From the NCBI GenBank assembly GCA_937981985.1, contig CALJNB010000062.1:1-34319 (forward strand): a stretch of DNA of 34,319 bases, in the 5' to 3' direction. Position 1 is the first letter of the stretch; every line of letters starts with the position of its first letter. The position numbers and the translations under genes were made by a program. The notes beneath the pieces are model-generated. The model ran no database searches and was not told where the DNA came from. It saw only the letters and a list, made by a program, of their open reading frames with translations. The stretch comes from an uncultured bacterium (GTDB taxonomy: Bacteria; Myxococcota_A; Bradymonadia; Bradymonadales; Bradymonadaceae). Positions 8,820 through 16,811 of this stretch are shown here, one piece after another.

Positions 8820-9431
8820 TTAGAGACGTGGCGAATAATATTCGACGACAAGATTCTCTTCCAATTGAATTGGAACGTCTTCACGATCAGGTGTTGAAAT
8901 CATGGTTCCGGTCATCGTTCCCGCATCAAAAGTAAGATAACTTGGAAGACGTAACGACGGGCTACCCAATGATTCTTGGATTGAAACGTTGTTTCGGCTT
9001 TTCGAGTTAACTGAAACTTCGTGCCCAGGTTTCACGCGAAAGCTTGGACGATCCACTTTTCTTCCATCAACAGTGATATGTCCGTGAACTACCAACTGAC
9101 GCGCAGCGGGAATCGTTGGAGCCAAACCACATCGGAAAACGATGTTATCAAGACGTTGCTCGAGAATTCTAAGAAGAAAAACACCAGCTGCATCACGAGA
9201 AGCAGTCGCCTCACGGAAAAGATTACGGAGTTGCTTCTCGCTTACACCGTAGTTGAAGCGAAGCTTCTGCTTTTCATAAAGTTGCTTCTTGTATTCACTA
9301 AAGCGCTGACGTCCTTGACCATGTTGTCCCGGAGGGTGAGGTCTTGAGTCTGCGATTTTGCGAGTGAGGCCCGGGAGATCTGTTCCGAGTCGTCGCGTAA
9401 TTCTAAGTCTTGGTCCACGATAGCGTGCCAT
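8820..9431 (-). CDS. rpsD: 30S ribosomal protein S4
   Basis: A full-length 203-residue S4, a primary 16S rRNA binder that nucleates small-subunit assembly and contributes to decoding accuracy. Visible signatures are [16 protein letters not shown] at the start, [18 protein letters not shown], and the S4 RNA-binding domain ([20 protein letters not shown] and [16 protein letters not shown]). The N-terminus lacks the zinc-binding cysteines, so this is the Cys-minus form. Weak ribosome site TAGGA. Here rpsD stands alone rather than in the rpsM-rpsK-rpsD-rpoA cluster and leads a unit with a cytochrome and a tRNA-modifying enzyme. Confidence 0.98.
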   Translation of the reverse strand: MARYRGPRLRITRRLGTDLPGLTRKIADSRPHPPGQHGQGRQRFSEYKKQLYEKQKLRFNYGVSEKQLRNLFREATASRDAAGVFLLRILEQRLDNIVFRCGLAPTIPAARQLVVHGHITVDGRKVDRPSFRVKPGHEVSVNSKSRNNVSIQESLGSPSLRLPSYLTFDAGTMTGTMISTPDREDVPIQLEENLVVEYYSPRL

Positions 9432-9622
9432 AAAAACGTCCTAAACTATATTCAACATTTGTTCGTAAATAAGTATTATGATCCAGAACCAAAAAAATTT
9501 GGCCCCGGAAGGCTCGACACCATAACAAAAAAATCTCCCATGACAAGCGTTTAATCGGAAATTTACGTATATCGTTCATTTAGTACATTGCGAAGCAGCG
9601 TTTTTCGGCGTAACCTTTCGTA

Positions 9623-10939
9623 ATGGTAACCCAAGAACATTCCGTCATTGTTGACCCAACGCACTTTCCAGGTGCAATTGCTGACCTTGCTAGAATACTT
9701 GTGCCCTTGACCGGACAACCGTCGAGCACGCTTGTTAAACGGCTAGAAAACGGTGAAATTACGATCGAAAGCGATCTTAGCCATCGAGGAGCCGACGCAT
9801 TAGTCGATCGCTTATCAAAAATGGGCGTTTTCGCCGTTGCTAAAAAAATCACTTCTCAAACACAGGCCCTTACCGATATTGATATTCCTCTGGATTTCGA
9901 CATAGACGCCATCTTCAATCCTCAAGAAGAGTCTAAAGCTCAACCGGAACGAACTCAACCGCCAACGCCGATTACCGATCCCAATCCGGCTCCAGTACCA
10001 GAATCCAATCCGTGGGAAACACTTTTCCCAGATTTAGAGGCCGGACAACACCCAACCGTGAACGAGGAAGCTAAAAAGATACCGCCATCGCTAGAAGATT
10101 TGGAAAACACGCGTGTATCACCACCTAAAATAGTTACCGCCCCACCGCCTATGATACGTTCTGCACCACGCGCGGCTGATAGTATGATGCGCGATATCAT
10201 CCCCCAAGTAGAAAAGGCGCCTTTTCAACCCGATGGATTTGATGACTCCTACGAACATTCACCTGAGCTTGCAGCTATTTTTGCAGTAATAGCACCTGGT
10301 GCCGGGCATCGATATAACGGGGAAGACGGACGAGCGCGTTCTCTTGTCATGTCCTGGTTTCTCATACTTCCATGGATCCGCTCAATCAAACAAACGCGGG
10401 CGGCCGCAGAAAAGATCCAAAGTTATCATCTCCAGAGACCTGAAAGTGGGGCACTGGGTCGTACCGCAATTCATATTACGATTTTCTGGGTCGTCCTCAC
10501 GGTAATCGCCAGCCTAGCAACCGTCGCGTTTCAACAATTCAGCAAACACACCGAGCTAAAAGAATCCGAAAAAACGATAGCCAGAAGCCAGATTTCAGAA
10601 GCCATTGTTTCGGCGAGACTTAAACATGCCGAAGCGAGATTTTCGGCGGTTGAGGCGGTTCGCGCTCACCTCGCCGTTGAACCGACTCAAGAAATTTCAA
10701 TGACACAGCAAGAACATCTTGAACGTCTCTACTCCGTCGGAGTTCAGCATTGTCGACAAAAAAAGTACACAAAATGTCAAGGGATAATGGCACGGGTATC
10801 AAGGTTACAACCTGGGTATCGAGATGTGCTTGTTCTTCAGGCCTGGGCAAGCCAGCAGCGCTCTTCCAAAATTCCCTCGCCGATGCCTGAAATTTCGGAA
10901 GTAAAGAGTCTCGAAGAGCTCGAGAAAATAGACAAATAG
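9623..10939 (+). CDS. Membrane protein of unknown function with proline-rich linker
   Basis: A 438-residue protein with no family that I recognise with confidence. Residues 1-75 form a small alpha/beta domain with the look of an L7/L12-C-like or ferredoxin-like fold. A Pro/Glu-rich disordered linker follows (about 95-200). PGAGHRYNGEDGRARS at about 227-242 resembles the start of TM2-type membrane domains (P-G-x-G-x-x-Y-x-G), leading into a hydrophobic segment (LVMSWFLILPWI). A second helix (ITIFWVVLTVIASLATVAF) is followed by a helical, TPR-like tail with paired Cys (HCRQKKYTKCQ). It is probably an inner-membrane protein. It is divergent from rpsD and ends 9 bases from the convergent lipoprotein gene. 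No clear ribosome site. Confidence 0.8.
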   Translation: MVTQEHSVIVDPTHFPGAIADLARILVPLTGQPSSTLVKRLENGEITIESDLSHRGADALVDRLSKMGVFAVAKKITSQTQALTDIDIPLDFDIDAIFNPQEESKAQPERTQPPTPITDPNPAPVPESNPWETLFPDLEAGQHPTVNEEAKKIPPSLEDLENTRVSPPKIVTAPPPMIRSAPRAADSMMRDIIPQVEKAPFQPDGFDDSYEHSPELAAIFAVIAPGAGHRYNGEDGRARSLVMSWFLILPWIRSIKQTRAAAEKIQSYHLQRPESGALGRTAIHITIFWVVLTVIASLATVAFQQFSKHTELKESEKTIARSQISEAIVSARLKHAEARFSAVEAVRAHLAVEPTQEISMTQQEHLERLYSVGVQHCRQKKYTKCQGIMARVSRLQPGYRDVLVLQAWASQQRSSKIPSPMPEISEVKSLEELEKIDK

Positions 10940-10948
10940 ATTATAAAT

Positions 10949-11704
10949 TCAAAGCACGATGATGCTGTTGTTCGAACCTGGCGTTCCGCCGCCTTCAACC
11001 CCCTCATCAAAGACCTCAACGCAACCCGCGTCTTGGTAATTCTTAAGCGCGATCTTAAACTCTTCCGAATCACGATCGGGATTGCCTAAAGCGATGAGAG
11101 ATTCCAAACAGATATCTTGGGGTTCTTCATCACAACCGATATCGGTACTGAAAGAACTTAATCCAGGCTCGACGTGAATTCGAAGCTTTGTCGATTGCGG
11201 TGTCAGCCAAACTTCTTCTCGCTCCGGACAGTCGATAACCGTCATAACGGAAAAACCCTTTTTAAACCCCTGGCTCATAATTGAAGATGTTCCGGAATCA
11301 GAAAAATAGGTTATTGCGCTCTCATTTACACTTCCTTGAATGGGCTCCCCTCGCTCAAGTCTTCCGTTTTTATTTGTATCTTGAAAAATAAAGAGACGCC
11401 CCACTGCAAACGTTGCGGTCGGATGATCCGGAACCTTTTGCATAGCTTCGGCATCGGGAATTTCATACAAACCCATAGAAAATGACGCCGGAAAGGTGGA
11501 GCTCGTGTAGGTATTTTTTACCTGCAAATCCTGACCGTTTCCGATCCACAAAAGTGCCAAAGCTAGCTCAGCTTCAACCTCTTCGTGGAGAACAACGATT
11601 CCCTCTACTTCAAAAAGAGACGTCCCAAAGTGATCTGGACCGACTAATGAATCAGTGCATCCCAAGAGCGAGATAAGAAAAAGACTAAAAATACGTACTA
11701 ACAT
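10949..11704 (-). CDS. Lipoprotein of unknown function with EF-hand-like loop
   Basis: A 251-residue exported lipoprotein: MLVRIFSLFLISLLGC ends in a standard lipobox LLGC. Inside, DTNKNGRLERGE matches the 12-residue EF-hand/dockerin calcium loop (D, N, N, G, E at the usual places). Four later cysteines may form disulfides, and the tail is Gly/Ser-rich. The ATG at 11704 is preferred over the one 7 codons upstream because GGAG lies 7 bases before it and the signal peptide then starts cleanly. It overlaps the end of the caspase gene by 20 bases and is the last gene of the sigma/anti-sigma/caspase operon. The function is unknown, perhaps an envelope partner of the caspase. Confidence 0.87.
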   Translation of the reverse strand: MLVRIFSLFLISLLGCTDSLVGPDHFGTSLFEVEGIVVLHEEVEAELALALLWIGNGQDLQVKNTYTSSTFPASFSMGLYEIPDAEAMQKVPDHPTATFAVGRLFIFQDTNKNGRLERGEPIQGSVNESAITYFSDSGTSSIMSQGFKKGFSVMTVIDCPEREEVWLTPQSTKLRIHVEPGLSSFSTDIGCDEEPQDICLESLIALGNPDRDSEEFKIALKNYQDAGCVEVFDEGVEGGGTPGSNNSIIVL

Positions 11705-13229
11705 TGAACTCTCCGTAGGGTACAAAATTAATGCTCAAGTTCTCTGACTCAATTCGAGGAACTGCGAGGACGTCAACGCCGCTTCGAAGACCAATCGCTA
11801 TGGAACCGAAAACCTCAACATCAACCGCGGCGACTGGACCAATTCCTCCAACGAAAGCAAGGCGATCTTCTAAATTTTGAACTGACTCAAAGGTTTGTAA
11901 AACCACCCCACCGTTAAACCTTGCGCCAAACCCCAAAGAGAAAGGCCGAAAATCCCACATCAAAAGAGAAGCCAAATCTGCGCCGTAGGTTTGATGGGTG
12001 ATCGCATGCACACCTATCGTTGTTTTTGGTAATCCCATTTTTAAACGCATTTCAAAACTTAATAAAGGCGTATCCAGATGGACCCCGATAGCCCAAAATG
12101 GCGTGAAGGACAGTTCTTGAATCGTATGTCCCCCCATCCCACCGGCGAGAACGAGGGCCCACTGAAACGCGAGATCGTCTTCACTACCCTTTCTGGCAAT
12201 CTCTCCGCGAGGCACGCGGGTCATATCTTCACCTCTAAGTTGGCTGAACTGTGAACGTTTTATATCCACTTCAGATTCATATAGGCGGTAATTTTCGCGA
12301 CGACGCACAAAATAAGTCCCAGGATTTAGAGCGAGTTCAACGCCTTCGTTGATTTGAATTTCGGCAACAAGATCTCCCTTTTTTCCTCCTTTAAACAACA
12401 GATATTTCCCGGGGTCGTCTACCTTCAGATATCCTGTACCGGAATTTTTTCTAGAAATATTGGTCAGTGTAATATCTTTTCGCCCGCGAATATCAAACGC
12501 ATAGGTCGGATGTTGAAGAAAGGTCGCAGAACTTGTTGCGCGCAAGGTTTCCTCATAAACGTAATCATAGGCTTCTGACAAAGTAACAATCTTATCTCCC
12601 GACGCATCGGCCGCCCCACGCAATCCTGAAATGAGGTTATGCGTAAAAAAACCCGCTTTTAAGCGGTCTGATTCTTGCGCGTCCTCGCCGGCAGCTGAGC
12701 TTGTAATGATGGCCATTCCTTTGCCCGATTCCCAGCGAGAGGCCCCTATATCAAAAGCTTCTGACGGCCCGCCGCCCTTTACGCGTGTAATCTCGCCTGA
12801 CTTACAAGCATCAATTAATAGTACTTTAAACGACGCCGGAGAGTTGTTTATCATTTTCTGCAATTTCGAAAACGAAAAGCGTGTACCGCCTAAATGAAGG
12901 GAGGTTGTATCCGCGTGGCCGCTATAATAGACCAATAACATACTCCCCTCACCACCTTCGCGACTAATTCTTTTACTTAGCTTCTTTAAAACCCTCGACA
13001 ACGAAGCCGCATCAGATCCGAGAAGCGTAATCATATTCTCTGATTTGAAGTTTCCAAGTTGAACCAAGACTTCGGAGATGCGTTTGGCATCTCTTTCGGC
13101 GTAACGTAATGTTTTTTCCGACGAATCACCTTTATTTGCGCCAATGACCAGACCATAACGCTGAGTTGCCCAAATATTTGTCGAGCAAAAGGTGAAAAGT
13201 AGGAAAAAAATTACATTACTTTTTTTCAA
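11685..13229 (-). CDS. Exported caspase-like peptidase (C14/metacaspase family) with C-terminal extension
   Basis: 514 residues. A Sec signal peptide (KKSNVIFFLLFTFCSTNIWA) is followed by a caspase p20-like fold. The catalytic His is in VYYSGHAD (H105) and the catalytic Cys in LLIDACKSGE (C142), with TSSAAGEDAQES and FTHNLISGLRG further on. After about residue 250 comes a PEGA-like or beta domain, then a beta-rich tail that may be barrel-like. Such proteases cut after basic or acidic residues in stress or death pathways. I chose TTG 13229: GAGG lies 6 bases upstream and translation then starts at the signal peptide, inside the last codons of the anti-sigma gene. The ATG at 13325 would add 32 unlikely residues. 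Position three of a four-gene overlapping operon. Confidence 0.9.
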   Translation of the reverse strand: MKKSNVIFFLLFTFCSTNIWATQRYGLVIGANKGDSSEKTLRYAERDAKRISEVLVQLGNFKSENMITLLGSDAASLSRVLKKLSKRISREGGEGSMLLVYYSGHADTTSLHLGGTRFSFSKLQKMINNSPASFKVLLIDACKSGEITRVKGGGPSEAFDIGASRWESGKGMAIITSSAAGEDAQESDRLKAGFFTHNLISGLRGAADASGDKIVTLSEAYDYVYEETLRATSSATFLQHPTYAFDIRGRKDITLTNISRKNSGTGYLKVDDPGKYLLFKGGKKGDLVAEIQINEGVELALNPGTYFVRRRENYRLYESEVDIKRSQFSQLRGEDMTRVPRGEIARKGSEDDLAFQWALVLAGGMGGHTIQELSFTPFWAIGVHLDTPLLSFEMRLKMGLPKTTIGVHAITHQTYGADLASLLMWDFRPFSLGFGARFNGGVVLQTFESVQNLEDRLAFVGGIGPVAAVDVEVFGSIAIGLRSGVDVLAVPRIESENLSINFVPYGEFNVSTYF

Positions 13230-14004
13230 GCGAGACCTCACGTTGTTCACAATTCGGAAGCAAAGTTGGAAACATATCCTCGGAGTTCCTTTTTGATTCG
13301 TGCTCCACTTTTTCTCTAAGCTCATCTAGAGAGAAAGGGGTTTCACAGAATACCGAAATAATACGTTCTTGGCCAAGTTTTGAATCTAAACGGATAGCTT
13401 CTGATAAGGTTCGCTCCTCGCCCGCGTCGATTAACTGAGCCGACTCCGAACGCTGTGGAAAACAAACATAGCTTTCTCCGGTTTCATCAATTCCCATAAT
13501 CGCCAAGTATCCCTTCTTTTTATTCTCAATTCGAAATCCGATTCGTTCCCCCGGATGGACGATCGACCCGTTGTTTAGAGGGCGCACATCTTCGGCATTT
13601 TTCGCGTATAGCAACGACGAAAAAGATGCACCTTTTATACGAACTCCGTCTGACCCGTCGATGATTTCGGCAGGCCTATCGAGCGGTGATCCGGTATGAG
13701 GTGTTTTCGAATACATTTGCGTTATCAGAAGGACGCCTAACACAGAAGCCAACCCTACCATCGCGATACGAATTTTCGTATATCGGGAACCCCTTTCTTC
13801 TTTATTTGAAACCTCTTCAACAACACTGCCCGCTTTGCCCGTAAAAGGAGGGATTACGATCACCTCACGTCCGATTTTTTCAACCGCAAGGCGACAGCCC
13901 TCACAGGTTTCAAAATGTTGTGTAACTTCAACTGACCGTGGTTCGTTCATCAACCACTGATCGATTGTTAAATCTGTAAAATGTCCATTTCGCCCAAGAT
14001 TCAT
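13216..14004 (-). CDS. Zinc-type (ZAS) anti-sigma factor with extracytoplasmic DUF4384-like domain
   Basis: 262 residues. The N-terminal anti-sigma zinc motif is H30-x3-C34-x2-C37 (HFETCEGC), followed by one membrane helix (about 79-98, RIAMVGLASVLGVLLITQMY). A periplasmic domain follows, with GYLAIMGIDETGESYVCFP typical of DUF4384 and similar domains. It should hold the ECF factor at the membrane and release it on a periplasmic signal. Its ATG overlaps the sigma stop by 4 bases (ATGA), and the caspase start lies within its last codons, so all three are translationally linked. The pairing of a DUF4384-type sensor with a caspase-like peptidase suggests that the peptidase acts on, or in response to, this sensor (inference). 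Confidence 0.9.
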   Translation of the reverse strand: MNLGRNGHFTDLTIDQWLMNEPRSVEVTQHFETCEGCRLAVEKIGREVIVIPPFTGKAGSVVEEVSNKEERGSRYTKIRIAMVGLASVLGVLLITQMYSKTPHTGSPLDRPAEIIDGSDGVRIKGASFSSLLYAKNAEDVRPLNNGSIVHPGERIGFRIENKKKGYLAIMGIDETGESYVCFPQRSESAQLIDAGEERTLSEAIRLDSKLGQERIISVFCETPFSLDELREKVEHESKRNSEDMFPTLLPNCEQREVSLEKK

Positions 14005-14471
14005 AATTTTTCCTTTAAGCGTTGACCTGCTTTTTTTAAACTCGCCAATCGATTACGTACGGTTCGCTCCGAAACATCGAGAATCTCCGAAATTTCCTGC
14101 TGAGTCATACCATCAACATAATAATAAAATCCGACCTGAAGCAGATCTTCATCGAGTTCGCCCCAAACTTGCTGAAGCAAAATCCGATCTTCGGCGCTCG
14201 CTCCGATGTCCACGGGTCGCAATTCCGCGGCCCATTGCGTTAACAATTCTTCGTGACGCTTTTGGTTTCGAATTTTATTTAAACAGTAGTTTGTAGCTAT
14301 CCTGTAAACCCAAGTGGAAATCGACGAACGTTTATCAAAGGTTGACATTGATTGAGCAACCTTCAAAAATACATCTTGTACCGCTTCTTCAACTTCAGAT
14401 GCGAAGACAAATCTCGACACCCGACGAAAAACGATTGGATAGGTGTCTTGATATATTTGTTGAAATTCCAT
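14001..14471 (-). CDS. ECF-type RNA polymerase sigma factor
   Basis: 156 residues, the usual size for an ECF sigma factor with only regions 2 and 4. Region 2 spans about 8-70 (EEAVQDVFLKVAQSMSTFD, then STWVYRIATNYCLNKIRNQ). Region 4 spans about 100-150, with helix-turn-helix MTQQEISEILDVSERTVRNR. It directs RNA polymerase to a small regulon and is controlled by the anti-sigma factor encoded immediately downstream. The start has GGA 6 bases upstream. ECF genes usually drive their own operon, but I could not pick one convincing ECF promoter in the 419 bases upstream. Confidence 0.96.
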   Translation of the reverse strand: MEFQQIYQDTYPIVFRRVSRFVFASEVEEAVQDVFLKVAQSMSTFDKRSSISTWVYRIATNYCLNKIRNQKRHEELLTQWAAELRPVDIGASAEDRILLQQVWGELDEDLLQVGFYYYVDGMTQQEISEILDVSERTVRNRLASLKKAGQRLKEKL

Positions 14472-14562
14472 TGTAGTCCAAAAAGAGTAAAGATGATCGT
14501 CAAACGCTCATCTAAACGAGGTCAACGTTTTACTTATTTTTGCGAGTTATTCGCCCTGAGTA

Positions 14563-14580
14563 AATTATTCCAATTATTCC
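14563..14580. repeat. Tandem 9-bp repeat AATTATTCC x2
   Basis: Two perfect head-to-tail copies of AATTATTCC lie about 90 bases upstream of the sigma factor start. This could be a regulator site or chance. Confidence 0.35.
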
Positions 14581-14698
14581 AGTACTGTATCAGTCTCTCT
14601 CTGATTTTGACCAGGCTCGCATCGTACCTGTTGCCCTTTCGGACGATAATTAGATTTGTTATCTCAAAATTCTTCATTCCCACTCCTATCCCGGGGTC

Positions 14699-14715
14699 AA
14701 CGTACCAGTTACGTT
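14699..14715. promoter_or_regulatory. Palindrome AACGTA-N5-TACGTT upstream of the hydroxylase gene
   Basis: The perfect 6-5-6 inverted repeat AACGTA-CCAGT-TACGTT has the same arms and spacing as the two sites in front of the C-x25-C repeat genes (31849-31865 and 32930-32946). The spacer differs, so this copy is not explained by that duplication. It is probably a transcription factor operator; the regulator is unknown. Confidence 0.5.
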
Positions 14716-14890
14716 TCTGTATTATTTAGACACGCTAGCTCCAAAAAAGCGGAAGAACTATTTTCATCCGGCGTAACTTTCTCCCAGGAAATGCAACTCG
14801 GGTCCGGGATAGCGAATAAACTTACGATAAGATCTGGACACCTTTACCTTTCCACGGATAGATTCTCACTGATTACTATTCAGGATTATT

Positions 14891-15748
14891 ATGAGACGCG
14901 ATCGAAAGTTTTTAGAGGATTTTTCATTTGCCGAAAGTGAATACGGCAGCATCGTTCAAACTGATTATCCAGGTGCGCACGACCAAAACTATAGGGCGAG
15001 AGTGTCCAATTTGATCGACGTTTCGAAAGCTGCCTGGCCCTTCATCCCGACTTATGATTATACCAAAGAAGAACATAGTACCTGGGAACATATCTCCGAC
15101 ACTTTGCTTCCCTTACAAGATATGTACGCATGTGCTGGTTATCTTGAAGGCCGAGAAAAACTCAACTTTACCTTCGATAAAATCCCTCAACTGGATGAAG
15201 TTTCTAAGAGAATGGAAGAACTAACCGGATTTATGATGGCTCCTGTTGGCGGGTTGCTCGAAAAAGGTGAGTTTTTATCGATTTTGCAACATAAAGTCAT
15301 GCGTTGTACACCCTACATCCGCCATCCCGAATTCCCATTCTTCACGCCTGAGCCCGATATTGTTCATGAATTAAGAGGCCATGCTCCAATGTTCACGCAC
15401 GAACCCTTTGTGGAAATGTCGATGAATATCGGAAAGGCCGCCGCGAAAGCCGTAGAAAGAAATGATGAAGAGTTACTAGACTTAATCGGACTCTTTTACT
15501 GGTTTACGGTTGAATATGGCTTAATACGTGAAAATGGAGAAATTAAAATCTTTGGCGCCGGGAATAACGGAGGTATCCAAGACCTTTTACGTTCAATGGA
15601 TCCGACTGTTGAAAAGCGACCTATCTCTCTCAACGAAATTAAAGAGCTCACGATCGATTATGATGCCCCTCAAGAGCTCTTCTTCGTATCTGAATCCTTC
15701 GAGCAGATTGCTGAACTAGCCAACGAACTCGCCGCCATGGCTAACTAA
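14891..15748 (+). CDS. phhA: Aromatic amino acid hydroxylase, probably phenylalanine 4-monooxygenase
   Basis: A 285-residue pterin-dependent, non-haem iron hydroxylase that converts phenylalanine to tyrosine with tetrahydropterin and O2. The iron ligands are visible: PEPDIVHELRGHAPMF supplies H159 and H164, and FYWFTVEYGL supplies E208. The length fits bacterial single-domain enzymes without the regulatory ACT domain of animals. The ATG has AGGA a few bases upstream. An exported rhodanese follows after 46 bp, probably in the same transcript. No pterin dehydratase (phhB) is nearby. The FAH-family gene at the right edge could act later in tyrosine breakdown. Tryptophan or tyrosine as substrate cannot be excluded by eye, but the bacterial family is overwhelmingly phenylalanine-specific. 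Confidence 0.93.
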   Translation: MRRDRKFLEDFSFAESEYGSIVQTDYPGAHDQNYRARVSNLIDVSKAAWPFIPTYDYTKEEHSTWEHISDTLLPLQDMYACAGYLEGREKLNFTFDKIPQLDEVSKRMEELTGFMMAPVGGLLEKGEFLSILQHKVMRCTPYIRHPEFPFFTPEPDIVHELRGHAPMFTHEPFVEMSMNIGKAAAKAVERNDEELLDLIGLFYWFTVEYGLIRENGEIKIFGAGNNGGIQDLLRSMDPTVEKRPISLNEIKELTIDYDAPQELFFVSESFEQIAELANELAAMAN

Positions 15749-15794
15749 AAGGGATAATTTGCATCATCTTTTCTTTTTAAACATCAAAAGAACG

Positions 15795-16700
15795 ATGAAA
15801 AAAGCAATTCTAATTCTTTCATGGATCATCGGAACATTCTTGGTCAGCCCGACATACGCGAACCAAATTTGGGGAAATCTGCTTATCGTCGATGCCACAG
15901 AATTCATCGAGATCAATGACCCGTCGATTCTTATTCTAGATGCACGAAAAAAGAAAAAATACGACAAAGAACATCCTGCTAACGCCATCCACGTCTATTG
16001 GTCCGATTTCTCTAAAATTCAAAAAAGCGAAAAGGGCGAACTTTTACAGCATGTCGAGATTGCAAAAAAACTCGGAAAATTAGGAATTTCGTCAGAAAAA
16101 CCGATTATTATTGTTGATGACGCACTGAAGGGTTGGGGAGAGTCGGGGCGCATCGCATGGATGTTACGAGAACTTGGTCACACCGATGTCGCGATCATTG
16201 ACGGTGGGATCCAAGCGCTTAAAAGGGCTGGATTTCCGATGGAAAAAACCACCGTAAAAAGACAACCCACATCGTTCCATGTCCAAAAAGCCACCAGTTG
16301 GTCGATATCCATTGATCAGGTCGCTATGGCTAAAAAACAAAATATCGCTGTCGTAGATACTCGGGAAAAACGTGAATATAAAGGATGGACGCCCTATGGA
16401 GAATCTCGAGGCGGCCATGTACCCGGCGCGAAACATCTTTATTATCGTGATTTAGTTGATAAAAAAGGAATGTTGAAGGGAGAGGACGCGATCTCGGAAA
16501 TGCTCAAACGCAGAGGAATCACAAAAACAACCCAAATAGCAGCTTATTGCACCGGCGGTATTCGATCCGCATGGATGGTCGTTGTTCTGCGCCAATATGG
16601 TTATAACGCCTATAATTATGCGGGATCTATGTGGCAGTGGTCGGCACGAGACAAAACGAAATACCCACTATCCAAAAAACTAAATCCTTTTTCAGATTAA
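15795..16700 (+). CDS. Exported tandem-rhodanese sulfurtransferase
   Basis: 301 residues with a Sec signal peptide (KKAILILSWIIGTFLVSPTYA, cleaved near residue 22) and two rhodanese domains. The first (about 27-150) lacks the catalytic cysteine, reading IIVDDALKGWGESGRIAW, as is usual for the structural N-domain. The second (about 175-300) has the active loop AYCTGGIRSAW with Cys252. Such enzymes move sulfane sulfur from thiosulfate or 3-mercaptopyruvate to cyanide or thiols. The signal peptide places it in the periplasm. I start it at ATG 15795, where the signal sequence begins, rather than at 15759. It follows phhA by 46 bp. Confidence 0.92.
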   Translation: MKKAILILSWIIGTFLVSPTYANQIWGNLLIVDATEFIEINDPSILILDARKKKKYDKEHPANAIHVYWSDFSKIQKSEKGELLQHVEIAKKLGKLGISSEKPIIIVDDALKGWGESGRIAWMLRELGHTDVAIIDGGIQALKRAGFPMEKTTVKRQPTSFHVQKATSWSISIDQVAMAKKQNIAVVDTREKREYKGWTPYGESRGGHVPGAKHLYYRDLVDKKGMLKGEDAISEMLKRRGITKTTQIAAYCTGGIRSAWMVVVLRQYGYNAYNYAGSMWQWSARDKTKYPLSKKLNPFSD

Positions 16701-16811
16701 CAAAACCGAACTATGACCTGATCTGGGGCCCCAAAACCCTAAAAAACAGACCGGATCCATTGCGAATCTCGGCCGAGTTCGTTATGTCGTTCGTTCTGAT
16801 TGGAGATGAGA

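Larger units (their letters stand above)
14472..14890. other. Divergent intergenic region between ECF sigma and hydroxylase genes
   Basis: There are 419 bases without a convincing gene; short open frames here have no codon or family support. It must hold the promoters for both flanking operons. It contains a 9-base tandem repeat (14563-14580), a palindrome at 14699-14715 and two copies of GTCAACGT (14521-14528 and 14696-14703). Each copy is followed 17 bases later by an RTTATT box on the plus strand, which could be related promoters reading toward the hydroxylase. Confidence 0.6.

Noticed and set aside
14656..14940. 94-codon frame in the sigma/hydroxylase gap
   Set aside because: No ribosome site; overlaps the phhA start out of frame; composition looks non-coding.
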